A stretch of DNA of 64,000 nt from Persebacter sp965221835 (lineage in GTDB: Bacteria; Pseudomonadota; Gammaproteobacteria; Tethybacterales; Persebacteraceae): contig OZ244916.1 in assembly GCA_965221835.1 (NCBI GenBank), positions 1,364,001-1,428,000 on the forward strand, written 5' to 3'. Position 1 is the first letter of the stretch. Each line of letters starts with the position of its first letter. The notes beneath the pieces were generated by a model. That model saw nothing but the letters and a program-made list of their open reading frames with translations. It had not been told where the DNA came from and made no database searches. The position numbers and the translations under genes are program-made. Of this stretch, positions 16,091 through 25,293 are shown one piece after another.

Positions 16091-18477
16091 TACGGCGTTT
16101 TCATTCGCGCACCCGCAGAATCAAACGCCGCGCCGTCTATGATATTTCCGGCGAAGCGAACGCCCGCAATATCCACGGCGACCGATTGCGCCGCAAGCGA
16201 ATCGTGCGACAAAAATGCCAGCGCAACCGGTTTGCCGATGCGATATCCGAACGCGGCGGAAGTCGTTCGCCCGCAAACGGTTTCGCCGCAATATACCGGT
16301 TCGTCGCCAAGCGGTTCGGCGGATTCGTCTTGCAAAACAATGCTTGCAAGTTTGCGCGAAGGATTGTATGCGCGCAAACTTTCTTTTCCGACAAAATCTT
16401 TTTTCGCGCACACTGCGAATTCCAAACCCGCTTCCATCGGCGTAATGCCCGGGTCTAATTCGCGATAATAGGCGGGAAAACGTTTTTCTATGCGCATTGC
16501 ATTTAGCGCGTACCAGCCCGCCGGTTTTGCGCCTTGCGCCGCCAAAGTTTCATAAATCGCCGCCGCATCTTCGGGCGCACACGAAATTTCCCAGCCGAAT
16601 TCGCCGACAAAAGACAATCGCGCCGCCCGCACTTTCCGACCTGCAATTTCAGATTCGGCGTGATGAAAATAGGCGATGCGCCGCAAATCGGCAACCGCAC
16701 CGATGTCTGCAACTTGCGCACCGAAAAGTCCCAGCACCGCGCGCGAACCGGTTTCGTCCGCAATTGTCGCGCGTTCGTCCGCCCGCAAATGCCGCCGCAA
16801 ATGCGCCAAATCGCGCCCCGTCTCGCCCGCACCGGTGTATAACAAATACGAATCGCCGCCGATTCGCATCGCCGTAAGATCGCCTTCCATTCCGCCATTT
16901 TCGTTCAGCAACGCGGTATAAATCACGCGCCCGGGCGGTTTTGTCATGTCGTTCGCGCAAACGCGATTGAGAAACTTTTCGGCGTCCGCACCGCACACCG
17001 AAATCATGCCGAACGCCGACAAATCAAAAACGCCCGCCGCCAAATGCGCGCGCCGCACTTCTTCGCCCGTTTGCGCAAACCACGCCGGACGGGCGAAACT
17101 TAATTCCGGTTCTTCTTTTTTATCAAAATACAGCGGGCGTTCCCGCCCGTGCATTTGCGCGAAATGCGCGCCATGTTTTTCCCACAATTTGTGCAACGGC
17201 AGTCGCCACAAATCGCGCGCCGTGCGATTCTGCCAGCCGGGATAATGAATATCGTACGCCGCCCCCAATGTTTCGGGGGCGCGCGCGGAAAGGGCGGCGG
17301 CAGAATTCCAGCACGCCGGAAATCGTTTCGGGTCGGCTTCCGGCAATGCGATTGTCGGCGGTTTGCGCAAAACCAATTCCGCCAACGCGCGCCCCGCCCC
17401 CGCCCCCGAAACAACGCCGACCGAATTCATTCCGCATCCCAAAAACAGCCCCGGCGTCTCGCCGGTTTCGCCCAACAAACATTTTCCGTCCGGCGTAAAA
17501 CTTTCCGGTCCATTCACCAAAGTTTTAATTTCCACATTCGCCAATTCGGGAACGCGATGCAACGCGTTTTCCATCATCGGCGCAAAATGCTCCCAATCTT
17601 CGGGCAACAATTGAAACGCAAAATCGCGCAATCGCGCCATATCTTTCACCGCCCGTGCGTGCGGTTCAAAACTGCCGACCAACAATCCGCCCGATTCATC
17701 GCGAATATACAAATGCGAATCGGGGTCCGCCAAAATCGGCAAATGCGTAATGCCCGCAAACGGACGAGTCAACAAATAATAATGTTCGCACGGCCACAAA
17801 TGCGCGTGCGCCCCCGCCATCGCCGCAATGTCGCGACTCCACAATCCCGCACAAACCGCAACGGCATCGCAACGAATTTCGCCGCGCGATGTTTCCACAC
17901 CCGCCACCGCACCGTTTTTAAGAACGATACCGCGCACTTCGGTTTCTTCCAACACTTTCGCGCCCGCTTTTTGCGCGCCTTTAGTCAACGCCGCACACAA
18001 ATCGGTCGGTCCAACCCGCCCGTCATCAGGCGACCACACCGCGCCGAGAATGTCATCCGTATTCAGCAACCGCCAGCGTTCTTTTGCATCAGAAGGCGAA
18101 ATCATTTCGGCGCGCGACCCGCACATTTGCGAAACCGCCTGTTGTTTTTTGAGATGCGTTAAACGCCCGGGCGTACGCGCAATTGCAATCGCGCCGGTAT
18201 TAATCCAGCCCGAAGAATGTCCGGTTTCGGATTCTAAACGCGGATACAAATCCGCCGCATAACGCGCCATTGCCGCCAAATTTTTAGAGGCGCGCAAAGT
18301 CCGCACTTGCGCCGCCGAATGCCAAGTCGTGCCGGCGGAAAGTTTATGTTTTTCCAAAAGCACACAATCCGCCACCCCAAGTTTCGCCAGATGATACAAA
18401 ACCGAACACCCAACAACCCCGCCGCCAACAACGACAACCGAAACACGCGCAGGCGCAGAAGTTTGCGAAAAAGTCAT
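16090..18477 (-). CDS. Sarcosine/dimethylglycine dehydrogenase (FAD, folate-binding domain)
   Basis: 795 residues. The N-terminal DAO-type FAD domain has VVVGGGVVGCSV, and His53 in AGTTWHSAAQ sits where flavin is bound covalently in sarcosine and dimethylglycine dehydrogenases. The C-terminal GcvT-like folate domain carries AGVFDLSAFGMISV and FVGEFGWE. The family oxidises N-methylglycines to glycine and passes the C1 unit to tetrahydrofolate. A creatinase at 38.2 kb would supply sarcosine. The start overlaps the stop of an Abi remnant (ATGA), and the aminotransferase follows. Dimethylglycine cannot be excluded as the substrate. Confidence 0.88.
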   Translation of the reverse strand: MTFSQTSAPARVSVVVVGGGVVGCSVLYHLAKLGVADCVLLEKHKLSAGTTWHSAAQVRTLRASKNLAAMARYAADLYPRLESETGHSSGWINTGAIAIARTPGRLTHLKKQQAVSQMCGSRAEMISPSDAKERWRLLNTDDILGAVWSPDDGRVGPTDLCAALTKGAQKAGAKVLEETEVRGIVLKNGAVAGVETSRGEIRCDAVAVCAGLWSRDIAAMAGAHAHLWPCEHYYLLTRPFAGITHLPILADPDSHLYIRDESGGLLVGSFEPHARAVKDMARLRDFAFQLLPEDWEHFAPMMENALHRVPELANVEIKTLVNGPESFTPDGKCLLGETGETPGLFLGCGMNSVGVVSGAGAGRALAELVLRKPPTIALPEADPKRFPACWNSAAALSARAPETLGAAYDIHYPGWQNRTARDLWRLPLHKLWEKHGAHFAQMHGRERPLYFDKKEEPELSFARPAWFAQTGEEVRRAHLAAGVFDLSAFGMISVCGADAEKFLNRVCANDMTKPPGRVIYTALLNENGGMEGDLTAMRIGGDSYLLYTGAGETGRDLAHLRRHLRADERATIADETGSRAVLGLFGAQVADIGAVADLRRIAYFHHAESEIAGRKVRAARLSFVGEFGWEISCAPEDAAAIYETLAAQGAKPAGWYALNAMRIEKRFPAYYRELDPGITPMEAGLEFAVCAKKDFVGKESLRAYNPSRKLASIVLQDESAEPLGDEPVYCGETVCGRTTSAAFGYRIGKPVALAFLSHDSLAAQSVAVDIAGVRFAGNIIDGAAFDSAGARMKTP

Positions 18478-18914
18478 ACTTTCATTTTACCCCGTTTGCG
18501 ACAAAGATACCCGCAAGCGCATGCGCCGAACATAAATAATGCATCTTCTTCGCCGACATTCGTCGCGCCATTTTCCAATAATGAATGACGAATTCCATTT
18601 TCGTCGCAAGTATAGCCGTAGAGTTTTTGGAAAGATTCCGAAAGCGCGTTATGGGAAAGGAGTTTTTCGGGAAATTTATCAACGGGCTTACACAAACAAT
18701 TCTCCCACAAAGCACGAGCAACTATATCCAACTCACTTCTAATGTACCGCTGCAAAGATGGGTCATATATTTCTGAATATTCGTAAAGCAGTTTCCATAA
18801 ATCCAATCTAAACGCGTGCGGCATTTCCTCCCGATTCAATTGGCGCGGCAACTCCGTCAAATCTTCGGCTTGGGAGAATGTTAAGTTTTGCCGTCTTTTA
18901 AGTTCGTCCGTCAT
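18474..18914 (-). CDS. Internally deleted AbiJ-like abortive-infection protein remnant
   Basis: 146 residues. Residues 1-75 resemble the AbiJ N-terminal domain 4 (LTFSQAEDL, FRLDLWKLLYEYSEIY). After EKLLSHNALSE the sequence jumps to the C-terminal signature FQKLYGYTCDENGIRHSL. Proteins with both ends are normally about twice as long, so a central segment is missing while the frame is kept. Defence activity is unlikely. Its start and promoter now head the sarcosine dehydrogenase transcript, with the stop overlapping the next ATG. Confidence 0.65.
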   Translation of the reverse strand: MTDELKRRQNLTFSQAEDLTELPRQLNREEMPHAFRLDLWKLLYEYSEIYDPSLQRYIRSELDIVARALWENCLCKPVDKFPEKLLSHNALSESFQKLYGYTCDENGIRHSLLENGATNVGEEDALFMFGACACGYLCRKRGKMKV

Positions 18915-18921
18915 TTCGTAG

Positions 18922-18927
18922 ATTCTA
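18922..18927 (-). promoter_or_regulatory. TAGAAT -10 hexamer before the Abi remnant operon
   Basis: TAGAAT on the minus strand ends 7 nt before ATG 18914 with no ribosome site, which predicts a leaderless transcript. No gene is seen in 18928-19170. Confidence 0.4.
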
Positions 18928-19170
18928 CCGCGTTTACCTGCATAACTCCCATTCCCGCTTTGGAAATGTTCGGTCGGTGCGGGTGAGTTCGCAAGCAGAT
19001 TTTATCTATGCCAAAGCGCGGCGGTGAAAATTAATTCGCGAATCAAATTTTTCCGGAAACGCGCGCATATTCGTTGCAGGGCGCGAAAAGCGATAATAGT
19101 TTTTTTATCATTATTTTCGGATTAATTTCCTTTTTCGGATTAAAAACGGCGCGGGCGAATAAAAATTTTT

Positions 19171-19965
19171 TTACTTTTCCGCGAAATGAATTATTTGTTC
19201 GGATGGGGGGGATTTTTTGCGCCATGAGAGGGCGTAGATGATTTCGTAAGTGGCGGGGATTCGTCCGTTTGCGTTTGCGAATTGGCGGCGGTATTCTTTC
19301 ATCGCGCGTTGCCAGCGATTCTTTCCGCGCAATCCGTTTCGTGAATAATTTATCGCGCCGCCGCCCGCCCGTTGCACTTCGCGCATCGCGTCTTCGGGGG
19401 CGCGGTAGGTTAAAACGATGCTTTCGGTTTCCATTACCGTTTCCGAAAAACCGCAACCGCCCAGCATATCGCCGATGTCGTGCATATCCGGCAAATACGG
19501 TGCGCCGTCCGCAGCCGCATCGCCGAACGCCATGCGTGCCTCGCGCAAAGTATCGCGTCCCAGCATGCTGAATATCAACAATCCCGAATGCGGGCGCAAT
19601 ATGCGTGCAGCTTCGGAAAATGCGCGGCGAATGTCCGTCCATTCCAGACATAAATTTGACCACACCATATCCGCCGCCGAATCGCGTACCGGCAATTGCA
19701 TCGCGTCCGCTTGTGTCCGAAATACGCGCGGTTGCGGCAACAATCGCGGCAATGCAAAATCTGCCGCCAAAACACGGGCGGACGGAAAACGCGTACGCAC
19801 CGCACCGCCGTCGCCGCCGACATCCACAATCCATTTCGGTTGCGGCGCGATTTCGTCCAGCCGTGCAATCAGGCGTTTTGCAACTTCGGCAGTGAGGTCG
19901 CCGCCGCCGCAATGACGCGAAAACGCGCGCCGGATGCGGTTTCGTTCAATCAATCCGCCGCGCAT
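19171..19965 (-). CDS. bioC: Malonyl-ACP O-methyltransferase BioC-like
   Basis: 264-residue SAM-dependent methyltransferase. BioC methylates the free carboxyl of malonyl-ACP to start pimeloyl synthesis for biotin. Seen are the N-terminal RNRIRRAFSRH, motif I WIVDVGGDGG, and MVWSNLCLEWTDI, which matches the VWSNLALQW signature. The ATG overlaps the end of fxsA by 20 bp. No other bio gene is in the window. NDUFAF5-type methyltransferase relatives are the alternative. Confidence 0.75.
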   Translation of the reverse strand: MRGGLIERNRIRRAFSRHCGGGDLTAEVAKRLIARLDEIAPQPKWIVDVGGDGGAVRTRFPSARVLAADFALPRLLPQPRVFRTQADAMQLPVRDSAADMVWSNLCLEWTDIRRAFSEAARILRPHSGLLIFSMLGRDTLREARMAFGDAAADGAPYLPDMHDIGDMLGGCGFSETVMETESIVLTYRAPEDAMREVQRAGGGAINYSRNGLRGKNRWQRAMKEYRRQFANANGRIPATYEIIYALSWRKKSPPSEQIIHFAEK

Positions 19966-20356
19966 CGTCGTCTACAATTTCCGCCGCAACTTCGGAAACA
20001 ACTTCGTCATTTTGCGGCGGTGCGGAAGTTCGCATTCGCATTTGCAATCGTCCGACCGGCAAAAGCAAAACGCACACCGCCAGCGCATCGGTGAGATAGC
20101 CGGGAAAAAATAAAAGCGCGCCGGCGACCCATATTTTGGCGAATCCGGCGATGGCAGCGGGCGGTACTTCTTTGTCGCGCAAAAGGCGCAACGCCGCACC
20201 GAAACCGATTTTGGCGAATTTCATCATCAGCGCGCCGACTGCCGCCGCCGCCAAAAAATACAATCCGCCCGCCCATGACGAAAAAATCCACCGCAATGCG
20301 AGGACAATATCCGCAAGCGGCATAAATAGCAGTATAATCAAAAAAAACAATGGCAT
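19946..20356 (-). CDS. fxsA: FxsA family membrane protein
   Basis: 136 residues with hydrophobic segments at the N-terminus (LFFLIILLFMPLADIVL), after AGGLYFLAAAAVG, and near FPGYLTDALAVCVLLLP, which is the FxsA pattern. FxsA-family proteins are cytoplasmic-membrane proteins; in E. coli FxsA relieves phage T7 exclusion by F. ATG 20356 is preferred because it begins the first membrane segment and follows CTGGAG. Its start codon lies inside the first codons of the opposite cutA gene. Confidence 0.8.
   Translation of the reverse strand: MPLFFLIILLFMPLADIVLALRWIFSSWAGGLYFLAAAAVGALMMKFAKIGFGAALRLLRDKEVPPAAIAGFAKIWVAGALLFFPGYLTDALAVCVLLLPVGRLQMRMRTSAPPQNDEVVSEVAAEIVDDDARRID
20333..20338 (+). promoter_or_regulatory. 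TATAAT hexamer 11 nt before cutA
   Basis: TATAAT lies within fxsA coding sequence on the opposite strand. No Shine-Dalgarno precedes cutA, so it is a candidate -10 for a very short or absent leader. Confidence 0.35.
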
Positions 20357-20691
20357 CTTCGCGCTCCAGTTCACCGCAAATAGTCGCCGCGCTTTGCAAT
20401 GCGCCCGACGACGCGGCGGCGCGGACACTCGCACGGCGGCTGGTTGAAAACAAACTCGCCGCCTGCGTAAACATTTTAACCCCTTGCCGCTCAATATATC
20501 GCTGGCAAGGCGAAACGGCGGACGAAAAAGAAACGCCGCTCATCATTAAAACTTCCGCAAAACAAATTGCCGCGCTCAAAAATGCAGTGCGCGAATGGCA
20601 TCCGTACGAAACGCCCGAATTGATTTTTTTGCCGGTGCAAGATGGATTGCCCGATTATTTGCAATGGGTCGCGAACGAATGCGAAAGTTAA
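20350..20691 (+). CDS. cutA: Divalent-cation tolerance protein CutA
   Basis: 113-residue trimeric cytosolic protein of the CutA1 family. Characteristic stretches are LAACVNILTPCRSIYRWQGE, PLIIKTS and YETPELIFLPV. It is linked to copper tolerance, though the exact role is unsettled. It starts 7 bp inside the divergent fxsA gene and its end overlaps dsbD by 13 bp, the cutA-dsbD order common in proteobacteria. Confidence 0.9.
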   Translation: MASSRSSSPQIVAALCNAPDDAAARTLARRLVENKLAACVNILTPCRSIYRWQGETADEKETPLIIKTSAKQIAALKNAVREWHPYETPELIFLPVQDGLPDYLQWVANECES

Positions 20692-22457
20692 CCCCCCTCG
20701 CCGCCGCGGCGTTTTTTATTTTCGGATTTGCCGCCGCCGAACGCATTGATCCGCTTCCGCCCGAACAAGCGTTCGTTTTTTCGGCGGAAAATGACGGGCG
20801 CACCGTTTATGTTTCGTTTGCAATGCTGGACGATTTTTATCTATATCGCGACCGCATTTTAATGACGACCGATACGCCCGGTTTTTCGGTGTCGCAAACC
20901 CGTCTGCCGCCCGCCGAAATATACGACGACCCGTTTTTCGGCAAAACCGGCATTTACGAAAACGAAATCACTCTGGAAGCGGATATCAGCGGCGCGGGCG
21001 AGTTTGAATTTAAAATCATTTCGCAAGGATGCGACCGGCAACTCGGAATCTGCTATCCGCCGCAAACGCATGTCGCACTTTTGCAAATTTCAGATGCGGA
21101 CTCCGCCGCCGCCGAAAAATTAAATTCCGAATCTGAAAACGATTCCGCAAACGGCGAAAAACTAAATTCCGATTCTGAAAACGATTCCGCAAACGGCGAA
21201 AAACTAAATTCCGATTCCGAAAATAGCGAATCCAAAAACGGTGCGGACGAAGCCGCAGATGCGGCGCGCATTATTGCGGACAAAAGTTTGTGGGCGATAA
21301 TGGCGGCGTTTTTCGGATTCGGATTGTTGCTTTCATTTACGCCGTGCGTTTTGCCGATGATTCCGATTTTGCTGGGCGTTATCGGCGGCGACAAAAGCGG
21401 GCGGGCGGCAATCGCAAAAACCGCCGCCTATATCGGCGGAGTCGTGATTTCCTATACCGCATTGGGAATCGCCGCCGGATTGTCGGGGCAACTTCTCGCG
21501 CCGTATTTGCAACATCCGGCGGCGTTGGCGATTGCGGCGGGCGCATTGTTTGCGCTGGCGTTATCCATGTTCGGTTTGTACGACATTCGCATTCCGGCGT
21601 TGCAAAAAACCGGCGGCGGCGCATTTATGGCGGGCGTATTGTCGGCGGCAATTGTCAGCCCGTGCGTTGCAGCCCCGCTTATCGGTGCGCTAATTTACAT
21701 CGGCAACACGGGCGATGCGTTGGTCGGCGGGGCGGCGTTGTTTTCGCTTTCTCTGGGAATGAGTGCGTTGCTGGCGGTTGCCGGAATCGGCGGCGCAAAT
21801 ATCATTCCGCGGGCGGGTGCATGGACGGGCGACATTAAATTAATTTTGGGCGCATTGTTGTGCGGGGCGGCGGTTTGGGTGTCGTCGCCGTTGTTGCCGC
21901 CGGTTTTAATTCTGGTTTTGTACGGCGGATTAATTGTTTTTTGCGGCGCGATTTTATGGGGCGGCGGTTTGCGCGGTTTGCGGGCGGCGGCGATTGTTTT
22001 ATTGTTGTGGGGCGGTGCGATGATTGTCGGGGCGGCGGGCGGCGGACAAGACCCGTTGTCGCCGCTGTCCGTTTTTCATTCCGCTACACAAAAATCGCGG
22101 GCGGCATCTTTTTTGCCGGTGCGTTCGGCAAGCGAATTGCAAAAAGCAGTTTCGTCTTCTTCGCGTCCGGCGATGTTGGAGTTTTACGCCGATTGGTGCG
22201 TGTCGTGCAAGGAAATGGAAGCGTGGACTTTTACCGATTCTCGCGTTCGCGCGCAAATGGAAAAAATGCTTTTGTTGCGCGCGGATGTCACCGCCAACAA
22301 CGAAAACGACCGCGAACTCTTGGAAAAATTCGGTTTATACGGTCCGCCCGCCATTTTATTTTTCGCCCCCGGCGGCGAATTGGTTTCCGGCGTACGAGTC
22401 AACGGCTATCAATCCGCAACCGCGTTTTTGCAAACACTGCGGGCGGCGGGAATTTAA
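20679..22457 (+). CDS. dsbD: Thiol:disulfide interchange protein DsbD
   Basis: 592-residue inner-membrane protein that carries electrons from thioredoxin to periplasmic disulfide isomerases and cytochrome c maturation. It has a signal peptide, then an N-terminal domain with Cys118 and Cys125 (QGCDRQLGICYPP). The membrane core carries Cys223 (FTPCVLP) and Cys329 (VSPCVAA), and the C-terminal thioredoxin domain ends the relay with Cys507/Cys510 (DWCVSCKE). Between the N-terminal and membrane domains is an unusual acidic linker made of 14-residue repeats EKLNSDSENDSANG (146-188). ATG 20679 gives the signal peptide; 20664 is an alternative. Confidence 0.93.
   Translation: MRKLTPLAAAAFFIFGFAAAERIDPLPPEQAFVFSAENDGRTVYVSFAMLDDFYLYRDRILMTTDTPGFSVSQTRLPPAEIYDDPFFGKTGIYENEITLEADISGAGEFEFKIISQGCDRQLGICYPPQTHVALLQISDADSAAAEKLNSESENDSANGEKLNSDSENDSANGEKLNSDSENSESKNGADEAADAARIIADKSLWAIMAAFFGFGLLLSFTPCVLPMIPILLGVIGGDKSGRAAIAKTAAYIGGVVISYTALGIAAGLSGQLLAPYLQHPAALAIAAGALFALALSMFGLYDIRIPALQKTGGGAFMAGVLSAAIVSPCVAAPLIGALIYIGNTGDALVGGAALFSLSLGMSALLAVAGIGGANIIPRAGAWTGDIKLILGALLCGAAVWVSSPLLPPVLILVLYGGLIVFCGAILWGGGLRGLRAAAIVLLLWGGAMIVGAAGGGQDPLSPLSVFHSATQKSRAASFLPVRSASELQKAVSSSSRPAMLEFYADWCVSCKEMEAWTFTDSRVRAQMEKMLLLRADVTANNENDRELLEKFGLYGPPAILFFAPGGELVSGVRVNGYQSATAFLQTLRAAGI
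21114..21227 (+). repeat. 42-bp coding tandem repeat in dsbD
   Basis: Two full 42-bp units (21114-21155, 21156-21197) and a partial third encode the Ser/Asn/Glu-rich linker of DsbD. Confidence 0.85.
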
Positions 22458-22570
22458 ATAAATTTTTCGCGGTTGAAAATCGCCAAACGCCCGCCATCAA
22501 TTGCGGCGAAAAGCGGCGAAGTTTATCATTCCGGCGAAAAATGCGGTAAAATGGCGGAGAGGAGGATGGT

Positions 22571-25261
22571 ATGGAAAACCCGCGCAAACCCGAAATCACC
22601 GATATTGATCCCGAAGAAACACGGGAGTGGACGGACGCATTAGAGGCGGTTATCGCCGTTCACGGTCCGGAACGCGCGCACTTTTTGATGGAAAAACTCG
22701 TCAATCAGGCGCGACAAAACGGCGCGCATTTGCCCTATTCCGCCAATACCGCCTATATCAACACCATCTTGCCATCGCGCGAAATAAAATCGCCCGGCGA
22801 TTACGAAGCCGAAGCCAAAATTCGCTCTTATGTCCGCTGGAACGCCCTCGCAATGGTCGTACGCGCAAACCGCAAACCGGGCGATTTGGGCGGACATATC
22901 GCAAGTTTCGCCTCGTCCGCCGTGCTGTACGATGTCGGATTTAATCATTTTTTTCGCGGCAAACTGCCCGCCGAAGGCGACGCCGGCGAATACGGCGACC
23001 TCGTTTATTTTCAGGGACATTCCGCCCCCGGCGTATATGCGCGCGCCTTTTTGGAAGGGCGAATTAGCGAAGAACAACTGGACAATTTCCGCAGCGAAAC
23101 GCGCGGCGGTTTGCCGTCTTATCCGCATCCGTGGCTGATGCCCGATTTTTGGCAATTCCCGACCGTGTCCATGGGACTCGGCCCGATTATGGCGATTTAT
23201 CAGGCGCGTTTTATGCGTTATCTGGAAAACCGCGAAATCGTCCCGCGCACCGACCGCAAAGTATGGGCATTTATGGGAGACGGCGAAATGGACGAACCCG
23301 AATCACTCGGCGCCATCTCCCTCGCCTCGCGTGAAGGATTGGACAATCTCATTTTCGTTATCAATTGCAATCTGCAACGGCTGGACGGACCGGTACGCGG
23401 CAACGGAAAAATTATTCAAGAACTGGAAGCGGTTTTTCGCGGCGCGGGATGGAATGTCATAAAAGTTATTTGGGGTTCGTACTGGGATTCGCTTTTGTAT
23501 CAAGACAAAAAAGGATTGCTCCAAAAACGAATGGAAGAAGCGTTGGACGGCGATTATCAAACCTATCGCGCCAACAGCGGCGCATATATCCGCGAACATT
23601 TTTTCGGCAAATATCCCGAATTGCGCGAAATGACCGCCAATATGACCGACGACGATATTTGGCGACTTAATCGCGGCGGACACGACCCGCACAAAGTATT
23701 CGCCGCCTATCACAACGCGTTTCACCACACCGGACAACCCACCGTCATTCTCGCCAAAACCATAAAAGGCTACGGAATGGGCGACGCCGGCGAAGCCCGC
23801 AATATCGCCCACCAACAAAAGAAAATCAGCGACGAAGCATTACGCCGCGTACGCCGCCGATTCCGCTTGCCCATTCCCGACGACAAAATCGGCGAAGTAC
23901 CGTTTTTTAAACCGCCCGATGACGCCCCCGAAATGCGCTATCTCAAATCGCGCACCGAAGCCCTCGGCGGCGGTGTTCCGTCGCGCCGCCGCAAATCGCC
24001 AAATTCGCTGCCGGCACCGCCGTTGTCCGCTTTTTCCGCACTTTTAGAAGACACCGGCGAACGCGAAATTTCCACCACAATGGCGTTCGTCCGCATTTTA
24101 TCTGCAATCGTACGCGACAAAAAAATCGGCAAACATGTCGCGCCGATTGTCCCCGACGAATCGCGCACTTTCGGAATGGAAGGAATGTTTCGCCAACTCG
24201 GAATTTATTCGCGACACGGGCAGTTATACCGCCCCGAAGACGCCGACCAAATGATGTTTTATCGCGAAGACAAAAAAGGGCAAATTTTGCAAGAAGGCAT
24301 TAACGAGGCGGGAGCGATGTCGTCGTGGATCGCCGCAGCGACCGCATACAGCAACTACGGCGCGCAAATGTTGCCGTTTTTTATTTTTTATTCCATGTTC
24401 GGATTTCAACGAATCGGCGATCTCGCATGGGCGGCGGGCGACATGCGCGCGCGCGGTTTTTTGCTGGGCGCGACTTCCGGACGCACGACTCTCAACGGCG
24501 AAGGATTGCAACACGAAGACGGACACAGCCAAATTCAAGCGCAACTTATTCCGAACTGCCGTTCTTATGACCCGTCGTTCGCATGCGAATTGGCAGTCAT
24601 CATCCAAAACGGCGTACGCGAAATGTTGCAAGAACAGCGCGATGTTTTTTATTACATAACTCTGATGAACGAAAACTATCGCCACATCGCCTTGCCGAAA
24701 GGTGCGGAACAAAACATTTTGCGCGGACTGCATCGCGTTTTGCAAAGCGCCGCCAAAAAACCGAAAGCGCACGCGCGTCTTGTCGGCAGCGGCGCGATTT
24801 TACAAGAAGCAATCGCCGCGGCGGATTTGTTGCAAAACGATTTCGGAGTCGCGGCGGATGTATACAGCGCGACAAGTTTCAACGCATTAGCGCGCGACGG
24901 TCACGATTGCGCACGATGGAACGCGCTACATCCGGACAAAAAACCGAAAATGTCGCACGCCGAAACGATGTTATCCGGCGACGATTCGCCGGTTGTCGCA
25001 GCAACCGATTACATTCGCATGTTCGCCGACCAGATTCGCGCATTCGTCCCGGCGCGCTATGTCGTACTCGGCACGGACGGATTCGGACGCTCCGATACCA
25101 GATGGAATTTGCGCCGTCATTTTGAAGTAGACCGGCACGCCATCGCCCACGCCGCCCTTTCCGCCCTCGCCGCCGACGGCAAACTCCCCGCCAAAGCCGC
25201 CGCAGACGCAATCAAAAAATACAAAATCAACCCCGACGCCCCAAATCCAATCGGGATTTAA
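22571..25261 (+). CDS. aceE: Pyruvate dehydrogenase E1 component (homodimeric type)
   Basis: 896 residues, close to the 887 of E. coli AceE. It decarboxylates pyruvate with thiamine diphosphate and acetylates E2 lipoyl groups. The ThDP motif begins at MGDGEMDEPES and ends with FVINCNLQRLDG. AGAGGAGG precedes the ATG. AceF and lpd, which normally follow, are not here; the next gene is convergent and unrelated. A TAAAAT at 22547-22552 might be a -10, but no -35 is clear. Confidence 0.95.
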   Translation: MENPRKPEITDIDPEETREWTDALEAVIAVHGPERAHFLMEKLVNQARQNGAHLPYSANTAYINTILPSREIKSPGDYEAEAKIRSYVRWNALAMVVRANRKPGDLGGHIASFASSAVLYDVGFNHFFRGKLPAEGDAGEYGDLVYFQGHSAPGVYARAFLEGRISEEQLDNFRSETRGGLPSYPHPWLMPDFWQFPTVSMGLGPIMAIYQARFMRYLENREIVPRTDRKVWAFMGDGEMDEPESLGAISLASREGLDNLIFVINCNLQRLDGPVRGNGKIIQELEAVFRGAGWNVIKVIWGSYWDSLLYQDKKGLLQKRMEEALDGDYQTYRANSGAYIREHFFGKYPELREMTANMTDDDIWRLNRGGHDPHKVFAAYHNAFHHTGQPTVILAKTIKGYGMGDAGEARNIAHQQKKISDEALRRVRRRFRLPIPDDKIGEVPFFKPPDDAPEMRYLKSRTEALGGGVPSRRRKSPNSLPAPPLSAFSALLEDTGEREISTTMAFVRILSAIVRDKKIGKHVAPIVPDESRTFGMEGMFRQLGIYSRHGQLYRPEDADQMMFYREDKKGQILQEGINEAGAMSSWIAAATAYSNYGAQMLPFFIFYSMFGFQRIGDLAWAAGDMRARGFLLGATSGRTTLNGEGLQHEDGHSQIQAQLIPNCRSYDPSFACELAVIIQNGVREMLQEQRDVFYYITLMNENYRHIALPKGAEQNILRGLHRVLQSAAKKPKAHARLVGSGAILQEAIAAADLLQNDFGVAADVYSATSFNALARDGHDCARWNALHPDKKPKMSHAETMLSGDDSPVVAATDYIRMFADQIRAFVPARYVVLGTDGFGRSDTRWNLRRHFEVDRHAIAHAALSALAADGKLPAKAAADAIKKYKINPDAPNPIGI

Positions 25262-25293
25262 TTCCCGCCAGACGCAAACCGCAAACCACGCCG

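Noticed and set aside
19043..19111. 22-codon minus-strand frame beginning MIKKLLSLFAPC
   Set aside because: No ribosome site, promoter or neighbour coupling; too short to support.
22524..22552. Promoter directly before aceE
   Set aside because: A TAAAAT is present, but no acceptable -35 at 16-18 bp and no extended -10; the ribosome site is clear but the promoter is not.
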